Shown in pieces: positions 15,585-24,713 of a stretch of DNA of 64,000 nt; position 1 is the stretch's first letter, and each line of letters starts with the position of its first letter. Both the position numbers and the translations under genes were made by a program. Origin of the DNA: Methanobacteriota archaeon. Lineage in GTDB: Archaea > Halobacteriota > Methanomicrobia > Methanomicrobiales > Methanomicrobiaceae. Below the pieces are notes generated by a model. That model was not told the DNA's origin, did not search any database, and worked only from the letters and a program-made list of their open reading frames with translations. The stretch covers positions 1 to 64,000 of the forward strand of contig JAENYT010000005.1 in the NCBI GenBank assembly GCA_016841665.1, written 5' to 3'.

Positions 15585-18500
15585 TTGGCGAATGGAACGC
15601 GAATACTATTATATATCCTCATGGGATTCATTCTCATTGGGCCGGTATCTGCAGCAACCTATTATGTGGATGCCGCGAACGGCAATGATGGGAATACCGG
15701 ATTGAGCGAGATAAATGCGTGGAAGTCGGTAAATAAAGTGAATTACTTCCCCCTCAAGGCCGGGGACACGGTGTTGTTCAAACGCGGCCAATCATGGAAT
15801 GAAATGCTTATTCCCACCGTCTCCGGGACCTCTTCGGCCAGGATAACGTTCGGGGCGTATGGAACAGGCGATAACCCGGTTATTGGAGGGAAAAAACCCC
15901 ATTCGGGATGGACTACGTCATCTTCCTGGACGCAATATTCGAGCAATGTCTGGGTCTGTAACAATGGAGCGACCCCGGGGCGTCTCTGGCTGAACGGTAA
16001 AGAGTACGGTTATGCATCGAGCGCCAGTGCAGTGAACAGTGTCAACCGCTGGTATTTTGACGGCAACCTCTATGTCTATTCGGAGGGAAATCCCAGCTCG
16101 TACTATCAGAATATCGAATCATTATACAGCAACTGGTGTGCAATGTACCTGAACAACAGGGATTATCTTGAGTTCAGGGATCTCTCATTCGAGTACGGCA
16201 AGCAGTGCCTCTACATTTCAGGATCCAGCAATATCATCATTCATTCGTGTGATATCGGGTACGGCGCCACCGTGGGCATGTTTGTGAAGGGGAACCCGTC
16301 CACCCTCAAGGAGTGCGTGGACAATGAGTTCTACGACCTTACCATCGACAGCGGGTACCGCCTGCCGAACACCTACTTCTATGCGCTGGACGACGGTGTG
16401 CACTTCGACGCCGGGGTCTATCGCAATTCTATACACGATTTCACTCTGGTCGATTGGGGGCATTCCGCGCTGTACCTCCTCTGTACAACCAATGCCTTCC
16501 CTCACGGGTGCAGTTACAACAAAGTCTGGAATTTCTATATCACTGCACCGAGCCTGACCTACGGACGCGGCCTGAATACCGACGGGCTTGAAGGGCAAAC
16601 CCAGTTCAACGAGATATTTGACGGTACGGTCAAAGATACGTGGACCCGAAATCAGTTCAACGGAGATCACAACATCTTCCGCAATATCGTCATCGACACA
16701 GTGCACAACAGCCCGCGCAAGTCCTTCGGTATCGGCGAGGGGATCATGTTTGAGTGTTACGGCGGATGTGTGTCACACGACAATCTCGTGGAACTGTGCA
16801 CGATCATGAATACCGACGAACCGGCGATCTGCGTTTCTGGAGATGTCGTGTACAACAACATCGTCAGGGATAACACCATGATCGACTCCGGACTGGACTC
16901 CTGGCACGCAAAGGATGATATCGCATTGTACATACGCGATTGGACCACCACCGGACGAAACACGTATGCAAATAACCAATTCTACCAGTCAAATGGAAAT
17001 ACGAATGTCATTGACTTCTATGGTGCGGTTCTTGACTGTGAAGCGTTCAATTCCTACGATGATTACAAGGGAAGAGGGGACGTCATCGACAACAACCGAT
17101 TTTCCAGCCCTTCGGCCCTGAGCCCTATTGCCCGGATACAGGCCGCTCCGCAGACAGGGGACGCACCGCTCTCGGTGCAGTTCACCGATGCCAGCGAGAA
17201 CGGCCCGACCGCATGGCACTGGGAGTTCGGTGACGGAACAACCTCGACAGAGCAAAACCCCGCTCATACCTACGAGAATGCAGGAAGCTACACTGTGACC
17301 CTCACGGCCACCAACGCAGACGGGGCCGACACGGCAACCGCAGCCATCGAGGTGACCGAACCGATCCAGCCGCCCGCATCGGAGGGTGTGAGTGTCCTCT
17401 TCGCCGACTTCGATGAAGGCGGAGAAGGTGTCGCATACCACGACACCACCCCGACGAACGAGGAATTCTGTGATTACCGCACGACCGCAGTGGACGTCGG
17501 CATGAGAGACTGGACACCCTATCCGCTCGTGACCGCTATCGTCGAGGGCGAATGGCTCAGGTACACCATGGATATCCCGGAAGCGGGGACGTATGAGGCA
17601 CACTTCTCCGTGTACTCACCCGAGCCGGGACGCTCAATCACCATCTCCGTCGATGGCGTCGAGGCGGGTACCGCAGAGATCCCGGAAGGCCCCGACTGGC
17701 AGACCCCCACTGAAGCGGTGTGCACGGTGGCATTCGAGACGGCAGGGCAGCACCAGGTAACCCTGCAGTTCAACGGGGGAGACTTCAATGCAGAGTATTT
17801 CGAACTGGTTCCTGCGGGAGCAATCGCACCGATCGCCGGATATTCTTCCGACATACAGACAGGCGATGCACCGCTCACCGTGCAGTTCACCGATGTCAGC
17901 GAGAACAGCCCTACAGAATGGTACTGGGAGTTCGGTGACGGCACCACCGCAACCGAACAGAATCCCCTCCATACGTATGAGGGAGCCGGCACCTACACGG
18001 TTTCTCTGACCGCCACAAATGAAGGAGGCAGCACTACCGAGACAAAGGTCGATTACATCACCGTGCATGCAACGACAACCCCACCGGTCGCAGGCTTTAT
18101 CACGGACGTGACCGCGGGCGATGCGCCGCTCGCGGTGCAGTTCACCGATGCCAGCGAGAACAGCCCCACAGAATGGCACTGGGATTTCGGTGACGGCACC
18201 ACCGCAACCGAACAGAATCCTCTCCATACGTATGAGAATGCGGGCAGTTACACCGCAATCCTCACGGTCACCAACGCAGACGGGACCGACACGGCAACCG
18301 CAGCCATCGCTGTGACCGAACCGATCCAGCCGCCCACATCGGAGGGCGAAGTCCTGTTCATCGCCGGTGATGCCTCCCTGAAAAAGGGCGATCGGTCCAT
18401 CCACGACCATCTTGAGGCGCTGGGGCTTGCGGTGACGGTCGTCAACGATGACGCGTGCTCTGCGGCTGATGCCGAAGGAAAAGACCTAGTCTACGTCTCT

Positions 18501-19844
18501 TCGACCATCGGCTCACACAAGGTCGGTTCAATATACCGTGACCTGGCGGTTCCCTTCATCACCCACGAATCATACCTGTTCGACGATATGAAGATGACAG
18601 GCACAGGATTGAACACCGACTACGGCTCTTTCTCGGGAGAAAGCAGTGTCGTTATCGGTGAAGTGTCCCATCCGCTCACCGCCGATCTGAGCGGTACGGT
18701 TGCGGTCTATACTGTCGATGAAGCGGTATCGTTCGGCAAACCCGCCGAAAGCGCAGTCCGCGTTGCACGGGATCCCGCTGACAGCACCCGGTGTGTGCTC
18801 TTCGGCTACGACGAAGGCGCAGAGATGGTTGGCATGACCGCTCCTGCCAGGCGTGTGGGCCTCTTCCTGACAGATTCTTCCAGTTCCATACTCACCGATG
18901 ATGGATGGATGCTCTTTGATGCTGCAGTTGCCTGGGCTCTCGAGGAAACCCAGCATACGCCTCCAATCGCACAGTTCTCCTCGAACCCACAGACAGGGGA
19001 CGCACCGCTCTCGGTGCAGTTCACCGATTCCAGCGAGAACAGCCCCACAGAATGGTACTGGGAGTTCGGTGACGGTACCACCGCAACCGAACAGAACCCC
19101 CTCCATATCTACGAGAATGCAGGAAGCTACACCGCAACCCTCACGGCCACCAACGCAGACGGGGCCGACACGGCAACCGCAGCCATCGAGGTGACCGAAC
19201 CGATCCAGCCGCCCGCATCGGAGGGCGCACTGAGCGTCCTCTTCGCCGACTTCGATGAAGGCGGAGAAGGCGTAGCATACCACGACACCACCCCCACAAA
19301 CGAGGAATTCTGTGATTATCGCACCACCGCGGTGGATGTCGGTATGAGAGACTGGACACCCTACCCGCTCGTGACCGCCACCGCCGACGGGGAATGGCTC
19401 AGGTATACCCTGGATATCCCGGAAGCAGGGGCATATGAGGCGCACTTCTACGTCTATGCACCGGAGCCGGGACGCACAATCACTATCTCCGTTGACGGCG
19501 TCGTTGCGGATACTGCGGAGATCCCGCAGGGCACCGACTGGCAGACCCCCACTGAAGCGGTGTGCACGGTGGCATTCGAGACGGCAGGGCAGCACCAGGT
19601 AACCCTGCAGTTCAACGGGGGAGACTTCAATGCAGAGTACTTCGAACTGGTTCCATCACCGGGGATCCCGGGCGATTTCAACGAAAATGGGGTCATCGAC
19701 ATGGATGATGTCACAAAAGCCTCATTCATGGCAAATGATCTTATTGAGGATGATCTTTCAGGAGATCTCAATCATAACGGCTATATCGACGATAATGATG
19801 TGGCGCAAATGCTTTATCTCTACCTGAAAATCAGCAATGCCTGA
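15585..19844 (+). CDS. Large secreted beta-helix / PKD / CBM6-like / dockerin protein
   Basis: Start TTG 15585 follows TTGGAGGAAACGATC and gives a 1419-residue protein with a signal peptide (LLYILMGFILIGPVSA-ATYYVDA). Order of domains: beta-helix domain (about 20-505) paralogous to the upstream secreted protein; PKD (about 515-590, HWEFGDGTTS); CBM6/35-like jelly roll (about 602-742); two PKD domains (about 745-915); a Rossmann-like domain resembling class I amidotransferase or ThuA folds (about 920-1120, VLFIAGDASLKKGD); a fourth PKD; a second CBM6-like domain; and a C-terminal dockerin-like pair of EF-hand loops (GDFNENGVIDMDD and GDLNHNGYIDDND). The dockerin should bind calcium and a cohesin partner; none is seen here. 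Probably a surface polysaccharide-binding or -modifying protein. Confidence 0.85.
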   Translation: MANGTRILLYILMGFILIGPVSAATYYVDAANGNDGNTGLSEINAWKSVNKVNYFPLKAGDTVLFKRGQSWNEMLIPTVSGTSSARITFGAYGTGDNPVIGGKKPHSGWTTSSSWTQYSSNVWVCNNGATPGRLWLNGKEYGYASSASAVNSVNRWYFDGNLYVYSEGNPSSYYQNIESLYSNWCAMYLNNRDYLEFRDLSFEYGKQCLYISGSSNIIIHSCDIGYGATVGMFVKGNPSTLKECVDNEFYDLTIDSGYRLPNTYFYALDDGVHFDAGVYRNSIHDFTLVDWGHSALYLLCTTNAFPHGCSYNKVWNFYITAPSLTYGRGLNTDGLEGQTQFNEIFDGTVKDTWTRNQFNGDHNIFRNIVIDTVHNSPRKSFGIGEGIMFECYGGCVSHDNLVELCTIMNTDEPAICVSGDVVYNNIVRDNTMIDSGLDSWHAKDDIALYIRDWTTTGRNTYANNQFYQSNGNTNVIDFYGAVLDCEAFNSYDDYKGRGDVIDNNRFSSPSALSPIARIQAAPQTGDAPLSVQFTDASENGPTAWHWEFGDGTTSTEQNPAHTYENAGSYTVTLTATNADGADTATAAIEVTEPIQPPASEGVSVLFADFDEGGEGVAYHDTTPTNEEFCDYRTTAVDVGMRDWTPYPLVTAIVEGEWLRYTMDIPEAGTYEAHFSVYSPEPGRSITISVDGVEAGTAEIPEGPDWQTPTEAVCTVAFETAGQHQVTLQFNGGDFNAEYFELVPAGAIAPIAGYSSDIQTGDAPLTVQFTDVSENSPTEWYWEFGDGTTATEQNPLHTYEGAGTYTVSLTATNEGGSTTETKVDYITVHATTTPPVAGFITDVTAGDAPLAVQFTDASENSPTEWHWDFGDGTTATEQNPLHTYENAGSYTAILTVTNADGTDTATAAIAVTEPIQPPTSEGEVLFIAGDASLKKGDRSIHDHLEALGLAVTVVNDDACSAADAEGKDLVYVSSTIGSHKVGSIYRDLAVPFITHESYLFDDMKMTGTGLNTDYGSFSGESSVVIGEVSHPLTADLSGTVAVYTVDEAVSFGKPAESAVRVARDPADSTRCVLFGYDEGAEMVGMTAPARRVGLFLTDSSSSILTDDGWMLFDAAVAWALEETQHTPPIAQFSSNPQTGDAPLSVQFTDSSENSPTEWYWEFGDGTTATEQNPLHIYENAGSYTATLTATNADGADTATAAIEVTEPIQPPASEGALSVLFADFDEGGEGVAYHDTTPTNEEFCDYRTTAVDVGMRDWTPYPLVTATADGEWLRYTLDIPEAGAYEAHFYVYAPEPGRTITISVDGVVADTAEIPQGTDWQTPTEAVCTVAFETAGQHQVTLQFNGGDFNAEYFELVPSPGIPGDFNENGVIDMDDVTKASFMANDLIEDDLSGDLNHNGYIDDNDVAQMLYLYLKISNA
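17151..17812 (+). repeat. Internal direct repeat, copy 1 (PKD + CBM6-like)
   Basis: This stretch inside the large surface gene is nearly identical at the DNA level to 18990-19654, apart from a three-base insertion near the domain junction. It encodes a PKD domain followed by a CBM6-like domain and indicates a recent tandem-type duplication or gene conversion. Confidence 0.8.
18990..19654 (+). repeat. Internal direct repeat, copy 2 (PKD + CBM6-like)
   Basis: Second copy of the PKD + CBM6-like unit, about 1.84 kb downstream of copy 1. Long runs are unchanged, including the segment encoding QHQVTLQFNGGDFNAEYFEL. Confidence 0.8.
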
Positions 19845-19856
19845 AGGCAATACCTA

Positions 19857-19882
19857 TCTTTTTTTGCCGCATGCATGCGGCA
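19857..19882 (+). terminator. T-run and palindrome after the large surface gene
   Basis: CTTTTTTT is followed by the perfect 18-base palindrome TGCCGCATGCATGCGGCA (19865-19882), 13 bases after the stop. The T-run probably terminates transcription. The palindrome may block read-through towards the convergent DUF2206 gene. Confidence 0.5.
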
Positions 19883-20089
19883 CCAGAACGCGGGTCTCCT
19901 CGAAACGTGCCTGACGCGCATGCACCATGCAGGGGCAAGCCCCTCTGCACCGGCATTGCCTGCACGAACCAAATCGCAAGCCTTCATCCGGGGCAAAGAG
20001 CCAGGACCCTGTCCGCGAGGAGCATGCATCGACAGCTCCCGGGATATCGTGCCGCACTGTATCCGGGCAAAGGGATTCTCGATTGCTCT

Positions 20090-22306
20090 CTATTCAGCGA
20101 CGATGCCCCTGATTTCAGAATCTCCATTGTCATAGACCTTGTCCCACCTCTTATTCCCAATCACCGCATCCAGGGGATAGTATCGTTTATTCACCGCCAT
20201 TTGCGCTGGCGGGGTGATGAGCAACTGGTTCTCCTGAAGATTGTACTCGCCCAAAAACACGAAAGAATCACCTGGAGGCCCATTCTCCGTTAAGTGAAGG
20301 TATACACTATCGATTCCCATATATCCATGCAACAGCAGACGCCGATATTCATCCGCATAGACATCATGCTGCGAGATGTGATGTGAAATCCACACTGCAC
20401 ACTGCACTTCCTTTTCATTGTATACGGGATAGTCCAGCTGAGCATCGAGGGCAACAGACGAAGAACTCTGGTATGCAATTTCATATAAAAATCCGGAATT
20501 GAACAGGAAATATGCGGCCAATAACACAGATATTGCAGCGTATGCATTTTTTTTCGTAAAAACCGACATTTGAGGAATTCTATGCAGAAAAAATGTCACT
20601 AGCAATATTCCCCCGACAATGCAGAATGGGGACAGAGAAAACTGTGATATGTGATAGAGTCTCGTTGCATTCAGCTGGTACGCAAAATAGGGGACGACAA
20701 TGATCATGATGTTCAGCAGAAACGAAAACACTGAGAGAACTAAAAATTCGAGCTTGAAATTCCATTGTTTTCGATACAACACCACGCCGAACAAACCTAT
20801 CATGATGAACCCCTGAAAAATGAAATGGATATATTTCGAGAGAGAGTGCAGGAGTGTTGCTGACGCGGAAGAGATAATTTTCATTCCCTCCGCCGATTCG
20901 GGATTCAATAAGTCGGTGAATACGGTACTGAATATGTGATTGCCAATTTCAAGCGCATTTACCAGGCATGATGATTGCGACACAAAAAAATACCATCCGA
21001 TCAAGAAGAATGAATAGAATAACACGTAATTTAAACTAATTAATCGATTGTTATGGATGTTGACGCTGTTCGCTCCTTGCAGGGCGATGGACGCATGAAT
21101 ACGTGTTGCGTACCGTGAGATGACTTGCACCACCTCTGTATGCTCGATGATGGCGAGGGTAGCCCATACAGGAAGCAACAACAGCAGGTAAATATAGGAA
21201 AGACCGTAGTGCGAGACGATGAGCGAGCCGCTGAATATGGTTAGTAATAGCATCCGTTTCCGAATCTGAATGTTTTCAGACACCAGCAGCACGATGATCA
21301 GCATGAAAAACAATTCTGCAATCTGCTGTCGCGCTAACTGTATCAGTTCTCCATAAAAAGCAGAAAATGATATGAAAAAGAAGCACGCCATAAATGCAAT
21401 TTTTTCATTTGTCTGTGTTTTGTATGCATAATACAGTCCCACGGGAACGAGGGAAAACAGCAGGGGATACACTGCTTTCAACACCCACACCAGATTGATA
21501 TTGCAAAATTCCGCGATAAATGGACCGATCGACACAACGCTCAGCATTGCGTTGATATTGTGCTGGATTGTCGGGTCCCATACTGCGTTTTGCAGCACAA
21601 GATTCGCAAAATAATATTCCTGATGAATGTCCCACCCCGTAATATAGGCGGATATCAATGCCTGGTGCAACACCAACGCCAGTGCCATCGAGGATATTGC
21701 AAACGGATAGAGATCGTTTGAGATCGTGTCGCTGGCCACAAAAACGAGAAACACTACCGGTATGGTAAACAACAACAACAGCAGGAGAATGTTGGAATTA
21801 TATACATTCATGAGATATGTGCCAATTATTGCCAATGAAGGAAATGCCACCATGAGAATGGTTTTTTCGGAGAGATTCCGGGGAGCACGGAGCGTTCTGT
21901 CGTTCTGTGAACCCTTGCGCTTGCGCCGGAGCAATATCCCTATCAATGGTAGCATACACAGGCTGAGAACCGCGACTGCCAGCACCGGGGTATCCGGGAT
22001 CCAAATGCCAAATGATGGCATGAAATAATAATACACGGCTGAAATAAGGAGCAACGCGGAAACACTGAGCCCGGTAAAAAACACGAGCGTTTGAATTGCA
22101 TCGTGGGGGCGAATATTGAATAATCCCAGCAACACAACGCCCGGAACAATAAGGATATAGCAGAGGCACAGTACCTGCCTGAGGGGAAAGATGGGAAATC
22201 CAAGTTCATCAAGGGCTATGACGGCCCACAGAACGGGATGAAGAAGAATCAACCCGTACAACAAGGTACTCGGTGTACATGGGTGTGACAGGAAGAAATG
22301 ATTCAT
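20090..22306 (-). CDS. DUF2206-type polytopic membrane protein
   Basis: The 738-residue protein has a dozen or more membrane segments and a short soluble C-terminus (WISHHISQHDVYADEYRRLL, DSVYLHLTENGPPGD). The layout, with ITGWDIHQEYYFANLVLQ between membrane segments, matches archaeal DUF2206 proteins, which look like GT-C-fold membrane glycosyltransferases but are not characterised. The acidic, His-containing external loop after the early membrane block would be the expected catalytic loop if so. ATG 22306 overlaps the stop of the upstream glycosyltransferase (ATGA) with GAGGT six bases upstream, so the two are translationally coupled. It is the last gene of the minus-strand glycan cluster. 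Confidence 0.75.
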   Translation of the reverse strand: MNHFFLSHPCTPSTLLYGLILLHPVLWAVIALDELGFPIFPLRQVLCLCYILIVPGVVLLGLFNIRPHDAIQTLVFFTGLSVSALLLISAVYYYFMPSFGIWIPDTPVLAVAVLSLCMLPLIGILLRRKRKGSQNDRTLRAPRNLSEKTILMVAFPSLAIIGTYLMNVYNSNILLLLLLFTIPVVFLVFVASDTISNDLYPFAISSMALALVLHQALISAYITGWDIHQEYYFANLVLQNAVWDPTIQHNINAMLSVVSIGPFIAEFCNINLVWVLKAVYPLLFSLVPVGLYYAYKTQTNEKIAFMACFFFISFSAFYGELIQLARQQIAELFFMLIIVLLVSENIQIRKRMLLLTIFSGSLIVSHYGLSYIYLLLLLPVWATLAIIEHTEVVQVISRYATRIHASIALQGANSVNIHNNRLISLNYVLFYSFFLIGWYFFVSQSSCLVNALEIGNHIFSTVFTDLLNPESAEGMKIISSASATLLHSLSKYIHFIFQGFIMIGLFGVVLYRKQWNFKLEFLVLSVFSFLLNIMIIVVPYFAYQLNATRLYHISQFSLSPFCIVGGILLVTFFLHRIPQMSVFTKKNAYAAISVLLAAYFLFNSGFLYEIAYQSSSSVALDAQLDYPVYNEKEVQCAVWISHHISQHDVYADEYRRLLLHGYMGIDSVYLHLTENGPPGDSFVFLGEYNLQENQLLITPPAQMAVNKRYYPLDAVIGNKRWDKVYDNGDSEIRGIVAE

Positions 22307-23427
22307 CCGATGACCTCATTCAGGTTCCGAACAAGATTTTTCGCAATAACTTCCCATCGAAATTCATTCTCGGCCAATAACCGCGACTTTTTTCCCATTT
22401 CGGTCAATTCGGCTACGCCTTTATCAGAGAACTCCAGGATGCCCGTTTCAATGTCGTCCACACCATCAACGACAATTCCGTTGTGGTATTCACGAACATA
22501 ACGGCTTGCATCACCTACATCGGTGGTAAGTATGGGTTTTCCCATAGCGGCATACTCGCCGAATTTCGTGGGAGCGGCGACCGCCGTCGCAGGATGGGCC
22601 GGTCGCGGCAAAACAAGGACATCACACAGGGAATAATAGTGAAGAAGCTCGTTTCTGGGGAGCCTGGACACCGAAACCAGATTGCCCTTTCGATAATTCG
22701 TCGGCCCGCCCACAAGCAGGAATCCCAATGCATCGGACTGTATGTGTTCTGTAGCCCGGATAAATGCATCAACGCCCTGCCATTTTTGAAAACCCCCGAG
22801 GTATCCGAAGACCATTTTGTCCTGTAAACCCAATGTTTCTTTTAATTGTGCCTTATACTCACCACTATATCGGAAAAAGTCTATATCCACTCCGTTGGGG
22901 ATTACGCACATCTTTTCCGGTGGAACATCGAGATGCTCTGCAAGATAGTCCTTCATGGTTTCTGATACACAAAGCACGAGTTCAGCATCCCTTATTGCCC
23001 ATTTATCCACCATTTTGAGCATAAGGAACCGGAAGAAATCGGAAATCCCCGTCGAATGAGCGCTCATGATGCACTCCTCAGAAGGCACACCATGACAGTC
23101 CACAATCATGGGAATTCGGCAGATCTTTCTCACAAAAATGGAATGGAATCCCGCCCACGACGTATTTGCATAGATGCAGTCATACTTATGTTTCATAAGA
23201 CAGCGGAGGTATGAGTATTGCGGCAAAAAACTCTTATTTATTGAAATTCTATGAAAATCATCGCTTTCAAGGTTTTTTTCACGAAGGAAGTTCAAGGTAA
23301 AATAGGTCAGGTCCGTATGGATCCCATTTTTCTCAAGTAGTTCCCGTATATTCACAATTCTCCAGAGCATGGCGTTATTTTGCAGTGGGGTAAAAGGAAG
23401 GTGATAGATTGTGCTGAGAATGTTCAT
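22303..23427 (-). CDS. GT4 family glycosyltransferase
   Basis: This 374-residue GT-B-type protein has an N-terminal acceptor-side domain (MNILSTIYHLPFTP, DCIYANTSWAGFHS, PMIVDCHGVPSEE) and a C-terminal donor-side domain. The latter carries CVIPNGVDIDFF, VFGYLGGFQKWQGVD and the E-x7-E-like region APTKFGEYAAMGKPILTT, all typical of GT4 enzymes. ATG 23427 has CCGGAG six bases upstream and was preferred to a TTG at 23448. It would transfer a sugar from a nucleotide donor to the growing glycan at the inner membrane face. The donor cannot be read from sequence. Confidence 0.88.
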   Translation of the reverse strand: MNILSTIYHLPFTPLQNNAMLWRIVNIRELLEKNGIHTDLTYFTLNFLREKNLESDDFHRISINKSFLPQYSYLRCLMKHKYDCIYANTSWAGFHSIFVRKICRIPMIVDCHGVPSEECIMSAHSTGISDFFRFLMLKMVDKWAIRDAELVLCVSETMKDYLAEHLDVPPEKMCVIPNGVDIDFFRYSGEYKAQLKETLGLQDKMVFGYLGGFQKWQGVDAFIRATEHIQSDALGFLLVGGPTNYRKGNLVSVSRLPRNELLHYYSLCDVLVLPRPAHPATAVAAPTKFGEYAAMGKPILTTDVGDASRYVREYHNGIVVDGVDDIETGILEFSDKGVAELTEMGKKSRLLAENEFRWEVIAKNLVRNLNEVIG

Positions 23428-23573
23428 GCGATACTCCGGAAGCAGCAATATTTGAACATATATTCAATATCTATATATATCACTTTTCCAATGTTTAAGG
23501 CGGATAAATGTAAGCGATAGTCATTCAACCTCTGTGATACTTCGCAATGGTGAAGAATCCATGAGGCACCTGC

Positions 23574-24713
23574 TCAGGGGGAGGGGGATTGAGGAGCATT
23601 GGCAACATCAAGATACACATGCTCCATTTTTTGGGCGATGCGTTCCCAGGAAAATTCATTCGCATACTCCAAAATCGCCTCACTATCCCAATCCTTCGCC
23701 AGACTTTCCAGGATGATCTCCTTCAAGACCTCCGAATCTCCCGGGTTGCACAGTACTCCGTACGTATCCGAGGTGATGACATCAGGTATCCCTCCCACAT
23801 TGGTGCCGATGAATGGTTTCCCGCATGCCATGGCTTCAAACATCACGGTAGGATTGCCTTCATTCAAACTGGGCAATACAAATAGATCACAGGCATTTAT
23901 CCAGAGATTTAATTCATCAACGGGTTTATTCCCCCCGGCAAGGAACATGTACTGCTCGAGGTTGTGTTGAGTGATCAACCGCTTCAACGTTGGTTCCAGG
24001 GACCCCAGTCCGACAATGTAGGCGGCAACGTCATTTCTCGTTTCAACGATTTTCTTCATGCTTTCAACGAGATATGCATGGCCTTTGTACTCCTCCAGGC
24101 AGCCAATCGTCAGGAGAATTTTTATATTCCCGGGAATGTTGAGGTTCTCTCGTGCGATTGCAGGGTTGATAGCATGAAAATTGGATTGGATAAACCCATT
24201 GGGGATTGGATAAATCCTCGAACAATTGGTACAGATATGGTTGATTACGGGGATCCACCGTTCGGAGGTAACGACGATCCCGTCAGATTTGCGCAACACA
24301 AATGCAATATACTTTTTTATCCATAGACCGCTCTGCTCATAAAAATCCTCGAATTCGGCCCCGTGAATATGGGTGAGTACTTTTCCTTTTGAACCTACGC
24401 TCGAAAGGACAATATAGGGGCTGTTGCGGAAAAAACTCATCTTCGACGCAGTATGGATATGAAAGATATCCGACTTCCTGAACTGGAAAGTGGCGAGATA
24501 CCTGAAAATTTTGACGATCTCCAAGAACATCTGGACGAAATTTGAGGCAGTTTCGTCTTTTTTTCCCGTTCGATAGAATGCCAGAGAAAAGCGATCCTGC
24601 AGTCTCTGCTGGGCCATGAGATGCTGAATGTGGGTGGCGACCCCTCCGATAGGAGGGGGATAGGGCCCAATGACCAGCACACGTGGTTTATGTTCTTTCA
24701 AACGCCCGTTCAA
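23574..24713 (-). CDS. GT4 family glycosyltransferase
   Basis: The product is a GT-B-fold enzyme with RVLVIGPYPPPIGGVATHIQ at the N-terminus, IYPIPNGFI, a donor-site ILLTIGCLEEYKGHAYLVES and the signature PSLNEGNPTVMFEAMACGKPFIGTNVGG. The start is uncertain: no ATG exists before the first strand. TTG 24713 has GGAAGGG six bases upstream, while TTG 24743 adds ten residues. Both overlap the 3' end of the CapK-like gene, so translation is probably coupled. It belongs to the minus-strand glycan cluster. Confidence 0.87.
   Translation of the reverse strand: MNGRLKEHKPRVLVIGPYPPPIGGVATHIQHLMAQQRLQDRFSLAFYRTGKKDETASNFVQMFLEIVKIFRYLATFQFRKSDIFHIHTASKMSFFRNSPYIVLSSVGSKGKVLTHIHGAEFEDFYEQSGLWIKKYIAFVLRKSDGIVVTSERWIPVINHICTNCSRIYPIPNGFIQSNFHAINPAIARENLNIPGNIKILLTIGCLEEYKGHAYLVESMKKIVETRNDVAAYIVGLGSLEPTLKRLITQHNLEQYMFLAGGNKPVDELNLWINACDLFVLPSLNEGNPTVMFEAMACGKPFIGTNVGGIPDVITSDTYGVLCNPGDSEVLKEIILESLAKDWDSEAILEYANEFSWERIAQKMEHVYLDVANAPQSPSP

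Noticed and set aside
17634-19595. Minus-strand frames opposite the large surface gene
   Set aside because: They mirror the PKD/CBM repeats and repeat in step with them, which is expected from antisense of duplicated coding DNA.
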